The position numbers and the translations under genes were made by a program. A model generated the notes under the pieces. That model was not told where the DNA came from. It saw nothing but the letters and a program-made list of their open reading frames with translations, and made no database searches. Positions 50,058-59,801 of a stretch of 64,000 nt of DNA are shown here, piece after piece (within the stretch, counting starts at the first letter, position 1; each line of letters opens with the position of its first letter). Source of the stretch: Tetracladium setigerum (Eukaryota; Ascomycota; Leotiomycetes; Helotiales); NCBI GenBank assembly GCA_031472005.1, contig PZJY01000008.1:1364001-1428000 (forward strand). Reading direction: 5' to 3'.

Positions 50058-51004
50058 ATGGCAGACCGATTCCCCTCGCTTGAAGAGTTTGACTCTAGCT
50101 GTACGTTTCTACGCTGCCTTACGATCCCCAGTTGATCTCACCTACTGACACCATTCCCCCAGCAGCAGCGCAAACCCCAGGAGGACAAGGCGACAACTTT
50201 GGCCCAACCTCTGGCGGCGATGACTTTCTCTCTCGCGAGAAGGCCCTTTTGGGTGACGATGCCAATCAATTCAGCACTAGCAACGATAATGCAGCGTTCG
50301 TAGAGGATGGTGATGATGACGATCTACTGGGTGGAGGCGGAGGATATTCAGGAGGCAATGAGGAGCTCAACGAATTCGAAAGCTCATTCCCTGCCATTGA
50401 TTCTGGAAATGAGGTATGTACTAGCAGAATTATCCCTCTCAATTGCATTGTCATTTGGGTGATGGAAATTCGGTATCTACAGCCTCGGGGGGAAATTAAA
50501 AGACAGATTAGTTAGTCCAGACCAGGCTGACACAATTTCCAACAGAACGTTGCACCAGGCGGAACTATCACTGGCAGTGGTACCCCATTCCAAACGTCGT
50601 CCAATTACTTCCCCCCATCTTCCTCCTCCGAGCCTGAGCCAGAGGTCATCACGCAATGGCGCGAACGTCGCGATCTCGGACTCCAAGACCGTTCCGCACG
50701 CTCCGCAGAGGTGAAGGCCGAGACAGTCAAGAACGCCCAGCAAAACATCGACGACTTCTACGAGAACTACAACTCCAAGAAGGAGAAGACTATTGCGCAG
50801 ACCCGAAGGGAGGCAGAGGAGTTCCTGGCCAAGCGGGAGGATACGTCTTCTGGGGGAACGAGCTGGGAGCGTATTGCGAAGTTGGTTGATTTGAGTGGGA
50901 AGGGAACGAAGGGTGGTGCGACTGGTAGCGATAAGGCGAAGTTTAGGGAGTTGTTGTTGGCGTTGAAGAAGGACGAGAAGGCTCCGGGTGCTACTGGTTA
51001 TTAA
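50058..51004 (+). CDS. CLC1: Clathrin light chain
   Basis: Three exons (50058-50100, 50163-50413 and 50546-51004) give exactly 250 residues. The N-terminus MADRFPSLEEFDSS is followed by an acidic, Gly-rich stretch (EDGDDDDLLGGGGGYSGGNE) with the conserved FESSFPAID motif that regulates clathrin assembly. The central heavy-chain-binding helix includes VITQWRERRDLGLQDRSARS and the long charged helix KAETVKNAQQNIDDFYENYN. The C-terminus carries WERIAKLVDLSGKG and KAKFRELLLALKKDEKAPG, typical of fungal light chains. It acts in coated pits and trans-Golgi vesicles. It converges on CDC37, with about 300 bp between stops. Confidence 0.95.
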
Positions 51005-51307
51005 TTGAGCCTTTTTCTCATGGATCGGGGTTTGATATGATGATTGGGAGGTTGGGCGTCTTGACTTGTACGATCTGGGTGCAACATTGCTGGCTGTGAT
51101 GTTTTTTTCGTGAGGCCTGCCTGAATTGAACATGGTAGATTTGGGCATCGGGCGTTGAAAATACAAAACACATTAATGAGGAGCCAGCCAATTTGATGTG
51201 ACACATGAAGTCTTGAATTTTATTTTGAAGTCTATATTTGAAAACCAGGCCTATGCTATGCTAACTAATCTCATCTCTACCTTGCAACTATACACTTTCC
51301 TCCCCGT

Positions 51308-52958
51308 CTATTCAGGGTCATCAGAATATTTTGAGGCGATCTTCTTGCTCTCAGCAGCTGCCGCCCGCTCTTGGTCCTCAAATTCCTTGAGTGCCGCCTG
51401 TCCTTCTTTCGTCGTAGCATCAATGATTTGCTCCTCAAGTGAAAGCATACCACCCTATCCTTGTTAGTAAATCTTTTTTTTCTAAAAAAAGATCGAAACA
51501 TACCTCTCCAAGTTGTCCAACAATTTCCTCGGCTTCCTCTACGCTCATCTTCCCAAGGACCTTGTTTACCTCATCCAAACTTCCACTCTCCAACGCCCGC
51601 TGCAGTCCAGGTGGGAATGAATCAAATGCTTTTCTTGCCTCAATCTCATCTGGTTCCTTGCTATCGGGAGATGGGATTTTGATGTTGATGGTCGTTCCAG
51701 GATCAACAGCATGCAGTTGGATCTGCTCGGTTCCTGCGCCCTCAGCTTCTTCCTCGGCTCTTTGTTTCACAATTTCTCTGCCTCGAGTCCTGATTCGGAG
51801 ATATGTTGATTGCACGTCGTCGAAGAATACCTTTTGGGCTTGGTGGCCTTGTGTTGTGATGCGTTTGAAGAAGAGTTGCACACCATCTCGTCCAAGGGCA
51901 CGGCAGTATTGCAGTAACAGGCCTTGGTGTACGTACTGCCGAGCGAGGTCATCCTTTCCTTCGATCGCGGCATTAAAGGCCTGGACTAGTAGGCCGTCTG
52001 TCTCCTTCTCTTGTAGGACAACAGGATTTCGGGAGATGAATTGTAAACACTTTTGATAATCGCCAAGCTTGATCTTTCCAAATTCCTTTCCTTCAGGAGA
52101 GCACTCCATTTCTTCGTCGTCGTCATCGTCATCTTCTGGTTTGGGCTCGTCGACATCGGCGTCTGCTCCGGAACTCTCTGGAGGATCAAGGGTTTGATTC
52201 TTCAAGGAGTGAGGGTTGAGAACTTCAACTGCTTGGACCTTCTCTTTCTTTGCTGGTTTCGCAGGCTCAGCTGGAGTAGCCTTTGACACGTGCGAAGTGC
52301 TGAAGCCGGTGGCGTAGCTTTCGCTTGTAATCTTTCTACCTTCCTCCTTCTCCAGTAAGTTTAATTGTTCCAAGAGTTGTCTCTGTAAATCCTCCACGTG
52401 CTCTTTATGGCTCTGCACCTCCTTCACATATAAGTCAAACTTGTTGCCTCCTGACTTGTCCTCGTCCACCTTGACCTTCACTTGGTCGACCAGAGCGGCC
52501 ATCATCTTGGAATAAGAGGGCAACTCCTTCTCCGACACATGCACACCAGCCGGTCTGGGAGGCGGTTGGTCGTTCTCCGAGTCGCCCACTGACTCCATGA
52601 TAGCCTGGAAGATCAACTCGTCTGGGCTGCGTTTCTCGGCTTCATTCTTGTGTGACTGGAGGGCTGTGAGCAGGGCATTGATGCGTTTGAGCAGGCCATC
52701 GTTGATGATGCGCTCGTATTTGTAAGTTTCGATTTTGTGTTTGCGTTCGGATCGTTGCTGGTGAATCTGGTTCTGCTTTGCGCGGATGAAGGAGCGTTTG
52801 TCTACGTTGGGATGTACCTCGATGTCGGAGTCGTCACTGAGCTCGAGAGCATCCTGTTAGGTGGAGGAGGGGTTAGCCGCGAAAGAAAGTTGGGTTGGCA
52901 GGTAGAAAGGAAAGGAAATATAGAAGGGATATACCCATTTGCTATAGTCGACAGGCAT
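51308..52958 (-). CDS. CDC37: Hsp90 co-chaperone Cdc37
   Basis: Three exons (52935-52958, 51504-52853 and 51308-51454) give exactly 506 residues. The start MPVDYSKW and the downstream DALELSDDSDIEVHPNVDKR form the conserved N-terminus with the CK2 phosphosite serine. Charged coiled coils follow (HKIETYKYERIINDGLLKR, then LYVKEVQSHKEHVEDLQRQL), then an acidic linker (PEDDDDDDEEMECSPEGKEF). The Hsp90-binding and middle domains carry YVHQGLLLQYCRALGRDGVQ and FFKRITTQGHQAQKVFFDDV. The C-terminal helical domain (SFPPGLQRALESGSLDEVNK) ends SKYSDDPE. It delivers kinase clients to Hsp90. It is divergent from MDL1. Confidence 0.95.
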
Positions 52959-53410
52959 GATCAATCTTTGTATTTCTTTCTTCTGTTGGTTTATGTCGTT
53001 GTCTTGAAGTGCAAGGTAAGAAGGTAAGAAAGTACTTCGAGTACAGAAGCGGGCAGAAAGCTTTGGAGGGGTTGCGTTGCCAAAAGATACAAAGGTACAA
53101 GGGTACAAAGGTACATTCACGAGTGCCAAGATCATTCTACGGTGGCCGAGCAATTCGGGTCTCCGTCATCGCAAATCGTCGTTTTGTGAGATTAGTGATG
53201 AGAGCAGAGGAGCAGAGATCCCCGTTGATCCCCTACATCCCCTTTCATCCCGACCTTTTACTTGTCCCTCAACGACGACAATCTTCGGGCTTGACAACTT
53301 TGCTCGTCTCGCTCTTCACGAACGATCATGGGCCTGCGAACCAGCTATATTTCAGACCTCCAACTTCGGTGATACTGTACCGACAAAATCTCCCTCCCAT
53401 AGTCGCCGCA
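52959..53410. promoter_or_regulatory. Divergent promoter region between CDC37 and MDL1
   Basis: This is 0.45 kb of shared upstream DNA. Near 53088-53115 a short array of near-identical units (ACAAAGGTAC, AAGGGTAC, AAAGGTAC) is present. The frame is open upstream of the MDL1 start, but its translation is not protein-like. Confidence 0.45.
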
Positions 53411-55822
53411 ATGCGACACACTTTCTTCGTTTCCCGAGGTCTCTCGCAAAATTTAATACAGGTCTCGGTATGGGATATCGCCTCACAACACTTTGCAAGG
53501 ACGACCTCGACACCAGTGGGAACCTCGCGGCTTGCTCCTAGAGCTTCCAATGTGTTTAGACGCTTCAATTCGAATGTTCATGTTCCGCCAACGCCAAAGT
53601 CCTCGCCCGTCAACCTTAAATCGAGCTCTCAGACTCTCAACCAGCTTTCGCGATCACGGAACGCCTTTGCTTCCCCATGGCGACCTGCCATTTCACAGCT
53701 AAGACCATTCAATAGCACAGCACAACTTCAAAATACGCAAAAGGAAGAACCTCACGCTTCGGAGAGGCAGGATCATATCGCGAAGGAGCAAGCGCGCAAG
53801 GAGGAAGAGGAAGAAGAACGGCTGGATAATCAGTATGCGGAAGACTTCCAACGATCGGAGAAAGCATCACAGGCTACCCAAGTAAATTTAAGTGCACGTC
53901 TGCAAAGCGCGAAAACACAACCAAACTCGGCTGGATTTGGGGAGATATGGAGATTGATCAAAATTGCGAAACCCGAGGCCAAATGGCTGGGACTCGCCTT
54001 TACGTTCTTGCTTATATCCTCAACGATTACAATGAGTATTCCACTGTCGATTGGAAAGATCTTGGATCTCGCGACCAAGGACGCCTCGGAGAGTGGAACG
54101 CTTTTTGGACTTGATTTATCTCAATTCTATATTGCCCTGGGATGTGTCCTTACCGTTGGAGCTGCTGCCAATTATGGACGAATCATAATATTGAGAATTG
54201 TAGGAGAGCGAATTGTCGCCAGGCTCCGATCCCAACTCTACCGAAGGACGTATGTGCAGAATGCCGAATTTTTCGACGCGAACCGGACAGGAGACTTGAT
54301 CTCTCGACTCAGCTCTGATACTATTATTGTGGGCAAAAGTATCACGCAGAATTTATCAGACGGCTTGAGAGCAATGGTCAGTGGTGGCGCTGGGTTTGCT
54401 GCCATGGGCTGGGTGAGCTTAAAGCTTACCAGCATTCTCTGTCTCATGTTACCGCCTGTGGCTATTGGTGCCTTCTTCTACGGTCGGGCTATTCGAAATC
54501 TGAGCCGAAAGATACAGCGCAATCTCGGTACATTGACCAAAATTGCAGAAGAAAGACTTGGAAATGTACGAACCAGTCAAGCATTTGCCGCAGAGACTCA
54601 GGAAGTTGGGCGTTACAATCACCAAATCAAGAAGATCTTTGCCCTAGGCAAGAGGGAAGCTCTCATCAGTGCAACTTTCTTCAGTTCTTCTGGATTCTTG
54701 GGCAACATCACAATATTGGCATTGCTGTACTCGGGAGGATCTATGGTCAAGAGCGGAGTCATCAGTATTGGTGATCTTACATCGTTCCTGATGTATACCG
54801 CGTACGCTGGTTCCAGTCTTTTTGGTGTTTCATCCTTCTACTCTGAACTCATGAAAGGTGTTGGAGCAGCCAGCCGACTTTTCGAACTCCAGGACAGAAA
54901 ACCGACGATTCCCGCTACCGTTGGAACCAAGGTCGTCTCCGCCCAAGGACCCATCAAATTCACCAACGTATCATTTGCCTATCCTACCCGCCCAGCCGTT
55001 AAGATTTTTGACGGTCTCAATTTCGAGATCCCCTCGTCCTCAAACGTTGCAATTGTTGGACCCAGTGGTGGAGGAAAGAGCACAATCGGGGCCCTGATGT
55101 TGAGGTTTTATAATCCCACCGAGGGAAGTATCACGATAAACGGCGTAGACATCTCCAGTATGAATGGTAAATCTCTCCGTCGAAGAATTGGTATCGTTAG
55201 CCAAGAACCTGTCCTCATGTCCGGTTCCATTGCCGAAAACATCGCATATGGCAAGCCCCATGCTTCCAGAGCCGAGATTATCGCCGCAGCCCGAAAAGCA
55301 AATTGTCAATTCATCAGCGACTTTCCTGAAGGCCTCGACACCTCCGTGGGAGCCCGAGGTGCTCAGCTTTCTGGCGGGCAGAAGCAGAGAATTGCGATCG
55401 CACGCGCCTTGTTAAAATCTCCGGATATTCTAATTCTTGACGAAGCAACGTCTGCTTTAGATGCCGAGTCTGAGACACTGGTTAATTCTGCCTTGGCAGC
55501 TCTTCTTAAAGGTCATAATACGACGATCTCGATCGCTCATCGCCTTTCTACTATCAAGAGATCAGATCACATTATTGTCTTATCCAATGACGGAAGGGTA
55601 GCAGAGACAGGAACGTACACTGCTTTGTCCAGTGATCCTGAATCTGCTTTCTCCAAGTTGATGGAGTGGCAAATGAGCGGTGGAGAGGAAGCTGAGAAGA
55701 GGATCATGGATCCAATCTTGACTGAAAAAGAAGTAGTCGAGGGCCAGCAAGAAGAAGATGTAGAGGAGGTCACTAATCTCACGGCTGGGTTGAACAAGGA
55801 TGGTGGAAAAGCTAATCAATAA
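53411..55822 (+). CDS. MDL1: Mitochondrial ABC half-transporter Mdl1-like (ABCB10 type)
   Basis: This is an intronless gene of 803 residues. I chose the start at 53411 (MRHTFFVSRGLSQNLIQVSV) because it opens an Arg/Ser-rich, acid-poor leader typical of mitochondrial import. The longer open frame upstream is not protein-like. A helical charged region (residues about 110-155) precedes the six-helix membrane domain (about 180-460), which starts WLGLAFTFLLISSTITMSIP. The ATPase domain has Walker A GPSGGGKST (about residue 549), Q-loop SQEPVLMSGSIAENIAYG, signature LSGGQKQRIAIARAL (about 652), Walker B ILILDEATSALD and the switch histidine in SIAHRLST. Mdl1 exports peptides from the matrix and acts in oxidative-stress resistance. 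It should work as a homodimer in the inner membrane. Confidence 0.93.
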   Translation: MRHTFFVSRGLSQNLIQVSVWDIASQHFARTTSTPVGTSRLAPRASNVFRRFNSNVHVPPTPKSSPVNLKSSSQTLNQLSRSRNAFASPWRPAISQLRPFNSTAQLQNTQKEEPHASERQDHIAKEQARKEEEEEERLDNQYAEDFQRSEKASQATQVNLSARLQSAKTQPNSAGFGEIWRLIKIAKPEAKWLGLAFTFLLISSTITMSIPLSIGKILDLATKDASESGTLFGLDLSQFYIALGCVLTVGAAANYGRIIILRIVGERIVARLRSQLYRRTYVQNAEFFDANRTGDLISRLSSDTIIVGKSITQNLSDGLRAMVSGGAGFAAMGWVSLKLTSILCLMLPPVAIGAFFYGRAIRNLSRKIQRNLGTLTKIAEERLGNVRTSQAFAAETQEVGRYNHQIKKIFALGKREALISATFFSSSGFLGNITILALLYSGGSMVKSGVISIGDLTSFLMYTAYAGSSLFGVSSFYSELMKGVGAASRLFELQDRKPTIPATVGTKVVSAQGPIKFTNVSFAYPTRPAVKIFDGLNFEIPSSSNVAIVGPSGGGKSTIGALMLRFYNPTEGSITINGVDISSMNGKSLRRRIGIVSQEPVLMSGSIAENIAYGKPHASRAEIIAAARKANCQFISDFPEGLDTSVGARGAQLSGGQKQRIAIARALLKSPDILILDEATSALDAESETLVNSALAALLKGHNTTISIAHRLSTIKRSDHIIVLSNDGRVAETGTYTALSSDPESAFSKLMEWQMSGGEEAEKRIMDPILTEKEVVEGQQEEDVEEVTNLTAGLNKDGGKANQ

Positions 55823-56512
55823 GCATGTCTAGGAATGGAACAGGGGGCAGGATGGAATAGGCGACTGGACGGCACAGACATAATTTGCCTTGTTTCTGCT
55901 CTGCTTTTCCATTTTCTTTTTCTTGGTCTGTCTGTCTCTTTTTTTGGAGTTCCATTCACGGGCGCATCGTTAATTGCATTGGGAAAGGAAGGTTCCGTGT
56001 TTAAATGGGTTGGTTATGTAGATACGAGGCATTCACTCATATATATACACACCGGAAGGAAGTAAAGCACATGAGATGAGGGGGAAGGGGGCGAAAGAAA
56101 GGATCCGTGTACCATAATTTCTCCGCTCGAAAAAGAGGTGGGATAAATAGCAGAATCATCTTACTTCAATTTAATTTAAAGGTTTCTTATGTGCAACATC
56201 TTTTTGTATGGCTTTCATCGATGGAATAGAGGGCCAGCGACGAAAGAGCAAGATAGCAAGATTTGATTTCATTGACGCCGTCTTCAACCTTGTTATCTAC
56301 TCTATATACCTGTAGACATGCTGTACATGCATACAGTACATACAAAGCTACAAGATGAGCTCTTTCATGTATTTTTTTTTCAAGTTTAAGCAAAACTCAA
56401 CTGCACGTAGAGCTAGCACTCAATCAATCAGACATGCCTGCTCAGTCAAAGCAAACTTTTCATTCTGCTACTCAATACGAATGATTTAAGCTTCAGGCTA
56501 GCCCTTCGGATC
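55823..56512. other. Intergenic region between convergent MDL1 and the peptidase gene
   Basis: This is 3' flank of both genes. It holds a CATACAGTACATAC element near 56331-56344 and nothing else I can support. Confidence 0.5.
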
Positions 56513-57617
56513 TCATTCTTGGATAGGGTCATGGTCTCTGAGTATAGGTGCCAGAGCAGGACGGATAGTCCACATATCGTAAGGTGTGTCGTCCCGCTCA
56601 AACCATGAGAAGCGCATCCAGCAGAATCCATTGTCCTTCCAATCAGTGTCCCAAGAATTCATGATGCGGAACAACTTGTTTTCTCTGTCAAAGCCAACAA
56701 CAACTACGGCATGGCCTCCATTGGGATTCCCATGGTTTACATTCTCAACATTGAAGATATCCCCGTCCCAATTGGCCTTATTGTCGAACTCGTTGGTTTC
56801 ATTGTCGGCTTCGAAGTACATTCCAAAGCCGAAGAGAATGGGGAATCCGTCTGACAAACAAGCGCACATCTGATTGATGACTGTCTCGACTGCTGGAGCG
56901 TCTGGGTCACTGAAACTTCGGATACGGTGATAGGCGAATTCGAACTTGTCGAATGCGGCAGCACTCGCGGTGGCCGCCTCTGTCAGGATTCCTGCTCGGC
57001 AGTCATCGGGCATTGCGTCTGGATCTTTAGTATCCTCCTGGATATTCTTGACTGAATGTAACGAGTTAGCACGAACAAACTTGGGACGGGTCAAGAAGCT
57101 GCCTTGGAAACCCTTTTCCAAAACAGACTAATCACTTGTGTTGAGAGTTTTTTGGAGTGTTATAAAACTTACCAGCGGCAGACTCCGCCGGGTTCAGGTA
57201 TGGCCAGGATTGCTCCGTGCAGACGCCCTTGATCTTCAGTGCCTTCAAAGCATTCCGAATCTCGCAACCGGTATCTCTGAATTCGGTGTCCGGTTTTGCA
57301 AGTCTTGCGTAGTAGTAGATCCACAAGCGTGAAGGGTCGAAGTCGTCGTATGGCTGGGAGACGTGCATAAAAGAGTTCTTCCAGGCGAAGCGAAGTGCGG
57401 CGGCGGTAGCATTGGCAACGCAGCTTCCAAGATCACGTTGATTGTACACAGGTGGCAAGGAACCTTCCAGGGTGAATTTCTTGTGTCGTTGGGCCTTCTC
57501 GAGGATGTTCTGGTAGACACCTATGTCAACGTGTTTATATAACTCACTGAGGAGCTTGTCGTTTTGGTCGGGGGTGTCGGGAATGTAGCCCGTGCCGAAG
57601 CCTTGGTTTGAAGTCAT
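56513..57617 (-). CDS. Papain-like (C1) cysteine peptidase, cytosolic bacterial-type architecture
   Basis: Two exons (about 57173-57617 and 56513-57051) give 327 residues. The papain catalytic set is complete: Gln60 and Cys66 in YNQRDLGSCVANATAAALRF, His262 in GGHAVVVVGF and Asn280 in MNSWDTDW. The Gln-to-Cys spacing of six matches papain. There is no signal peptide and no classical inhibitory propeptide, since the core starts after only about 55 residues. It therefore looks intracellular, unlike secreted cathepsins. The style (QRDLGSCVANA) is common in bacterial C1 peptidases and rare in fungi to my knowledge, so acquisition by horizontal transfer is possible. The intron contains nearer AG dinucleotides that would break the frame, and only the acceptor at about 57052 restores it. 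The substrate is unknown. Confidence 0.85.
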
Positions 57618-59053
57618 TGTGAATTTTTATGGGGAATGTGTGGTCTGTAGAGATGAAGTTCAATCAATGAAAGTTACCCAGGAGGTATTTCACCTTCCTA
57701 TTTATAGCCAACTCTCCTCGCGTTCTGTACGATCCTGAAAATGATAGAAATAAGAAAAGAAACAGAAAAGGTCTAGCCAGTCAATACAGAGTTGTGGCGG
57801 TTCAAAGTGCATTGATATCTCTCAGTTGCGGTTGCAGTTGCAGCTTCTCAGGGCGATTGTGACGAGTCCTTTCAAACAATGCACATGGTTACAGCCACCT
57901 ATCCAATCTAGAACTTCAAGAACTCCACCAAGTCAGCCAGCCACTTGACGACAAGGATAACAATGATCACGAAACTTCATGATTTGACCAAGTCACCAAC
58001 CTTGAAAGATCAGTAGATACAGCCATTCTCGCCAAACGCATCTTCAAAGCATCGGTCTACCAGTCAGTCAGCCACTTGGCTATACACACAGAAATGGTGG
58101 CAATTTTAAGTGATTGTAATGCATAATTCTATCAGAGACACACGTTCAGCCGCATACAGGACAGAGATGTCTACATTTGTGTAGCTTACCTCTACAGAAG
58201 GGTGGGAGTTGAGGATCTAGTGAGCTTTCGTACTCATCCTCAAAGAGTGTGTTATCGGTGTTCGCCATCGTTGCCTTTGTTTCAACTGTCAAGATTGGTG
58301 ACAGGCTCAATAAGAAGACATTCAATTTAAATTTTGTCTTAAGATTTGTAAAGAGAAGCTGTTCTCCGTAAGTACTTCAAAGCCAGTCTCGACTCCTGCA
58401 GTCCCTCACCGCAATTTAGCCATGGCAGTTTGGGGGGACGGCACGTTCCGTCCCCGCATCATCTGCATGAATGTGAAACAGCCATTTCTTTAGGCGTTAG
58501 CTGAAGTTGAAATAATGACCTGGCCTGGATAGCTTGTTGGTTAGGCGGTGTAGACACAGCAAGCTAGGATGTACTGGCGATATGATATTGTACTTTGTAA
58601 AAAAGCCAACTTCAATAAACAGCTTGCGATTGCCGGTCTAGCGACTGATCAATGACATGCAATATTTCCTGGCTAAAGTACGTGTCTAGATATTACCTAC
58701 AGAGCATATGTTAGCATGTATAATGCCCCAAGTACACGAATTGAAGCAACTGCTATGCGTTCTGCATGTTTCCTAAAACGTGAAGGAGTACTGTACATAA
58801 GTAGTCAATTCCCACTCCACCTCACTTCAACATAGCTATCTCCTACGCAATGAGCTTTCGACGTGATACTGATAAATGATAATTCAGGTGGGTTTGTCTT
58901 TCTTCTTGAAGATTTTTTGTGGTTTGGGTCGATTAATAACATATGATTGGACATAGATGTGTCAGGGACGCCAAGGCTTGAAAATTCTTCCAATTCCTCC
59001 AGTACCCATATTTATAAATCGATACTAGGAAATTCCTCTCATAACAAATCCAA
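57618..59053. other. Intergenic region between the peptidase gene and tRNA-Glu
   Basis: It contains the peptidase promoter, several near-repeats of AAGTGGCTGACTGA-type sequence (near 57934-57946 and 58061-58078) and a GTACTGTACAT element near 58789. One possible two-exon microprotein is listed separately. Otherwise I see no gene. Confidence 0.45.
58057..58268 (-). CDS. Possible 33-residue microprotein, two exons
   Basis: An ATG at 58268 opens a 79-base exon reading MANTDNTLFEDEYESSLDPQ and on to LPPFCR. It is followed by a good donor (GTAAGC) at 58189. A TATAG acceptor near 58080 joins in phase to a second exon ending DW and a TAG at 58057-58059. The acidic start looks protein-like. However, the frame is tiny and support rests on splice consensus alone. 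It could also be the first exon of a longer alternative transcript of the peptidase locus. Confidence 0.2.
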
Positions 59054-59140
59054 TCCGAACTGGTGTAATGGTTAGCATTTCGGCTTCTCATTCATCTTGA
59101 GTGTCTGCCGGAGACCAGGGTTCAATTCCCTGGTTCGGAA
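59054..59140 (+). tRNA. tRNA-Glu(CTC) with a 15-base intron
   Basis: The acceptor stem TCCGAAC/GTTCGGA pairs perfectly over seven bases, with discriminator A at 59140. The D-arm TGGTGTAATGGTTAGCA is the standard glutamate type (A and B box promoter). The anticodon stem TCGGC/GCCGG encloses loop TTCTCAT, with CTC at 59087-59089. An intron of about 15 bases (59091-59105) sits at the canonical site one base after the anticodon. The T-arm is CCAGG-GTTCAAT-TCCCTGG. A T-run terminator follows. Confidence 0.93.
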
Positions 59141-59158
59141 ACAGTCGATTTGACTCTA

Positions 59159-59163
59159 TTTTT
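59159..59163 (+). terminator. RNA polymerase III terminator of tRNA-Glu
   Basis: Five Ts begin about 19 bases after the tRNA 3' end, the usual Pol III stop. A second, longer T-run near 59226-59233 could act as back-up. Confidence 0.7.
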
Positions 59164-59267
59164 GCCTTCATTTGCTACCCAGCCCGAGGCGGCAAATCCA
59201 CTCGTCCCGACATAGAGTATCAATCTTTTTTTTACTTTTGAATATTTAACCAGGGATCTCACAGGGG

Positions 59268-59313
59268 ACCGATATATAGATGTTAGCTTGGGTTCAATCC
59301 CCTGGTTCGGAAA
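59268..59313 (+). pseudogene. Degenerate tRNA-Glu copy lacking the anticodon arm
   Basis: The segment reads ACCGATATATAGATGTTAGC, resembling the acceptor/D-arm half of tRNA-Glu. It is followed directly by TTGGGTTCAATCCCCTGG and TTCGGAAA, the T-arm and acceptor. The anticodon arm and intron are gone. It lies 128 bp downstream of the intact gene in the same direction, which fits decay after tandem duplication. Confidence 0.65.
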
Positions 59314-59801
59314 TGATAACAAAAACCTTGATTGAATTCAAGTTGCAAATTCTCATATATGTACTTTCATCTCTTTTTGGTCTCAATGGCCAGCATTTAT
59401 TATTCCTGTTGTGACTAGAATTCAAGTTTCTCGTTTGGCGAATGACTGAGGAAATTAGGGCGGAGGTGTGGACTATGGAATTTTGAGTGAGGAGGGGAAG
59501 ACTTTGGAGTCATCGGGAAGATTGCGGGAGTGGACCGAGAAGGTTTTGCCTGATTGATGATTGAAGCTAAAGGACAGCTGAGAGTTATTCTTGCAAGGGA
59601 AAGCATGTATGGATCCTTAAATGTCATGATGAGCGAACTAACGTCCAATTTTCGTTAGACCTCATTCAATGCGAGATTCGAGAGGGATTCTGCAACGCCC
59701 TCAGATTTAGTTCATCTAATCATGTTTTACTCTCTTCCTTGTGATTCCAGGAATTCCTAAAGAACTATATTAGTTTTCAACAGTCGGGTTAACCGCCATG
59801 G
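59314..59801. other. 3' flank of the patatin gene
   Basis: About 0.5 kb lies between the tRNA relic and the stop codon of the patatin gene. It is AT-rich, and the one short open frame (59415-59648, -) has no recognisable features. There is no gene. Confidence 0.45.

Noticed and set aside
59054..59313. tRNA plus 3' repeat as att sites of an integrated element
   Set aside because: The 130-bp interval holds no integrase or cargo, and the second copy also resembles the 5' half of the tRNA, so duplication and decay fits better.
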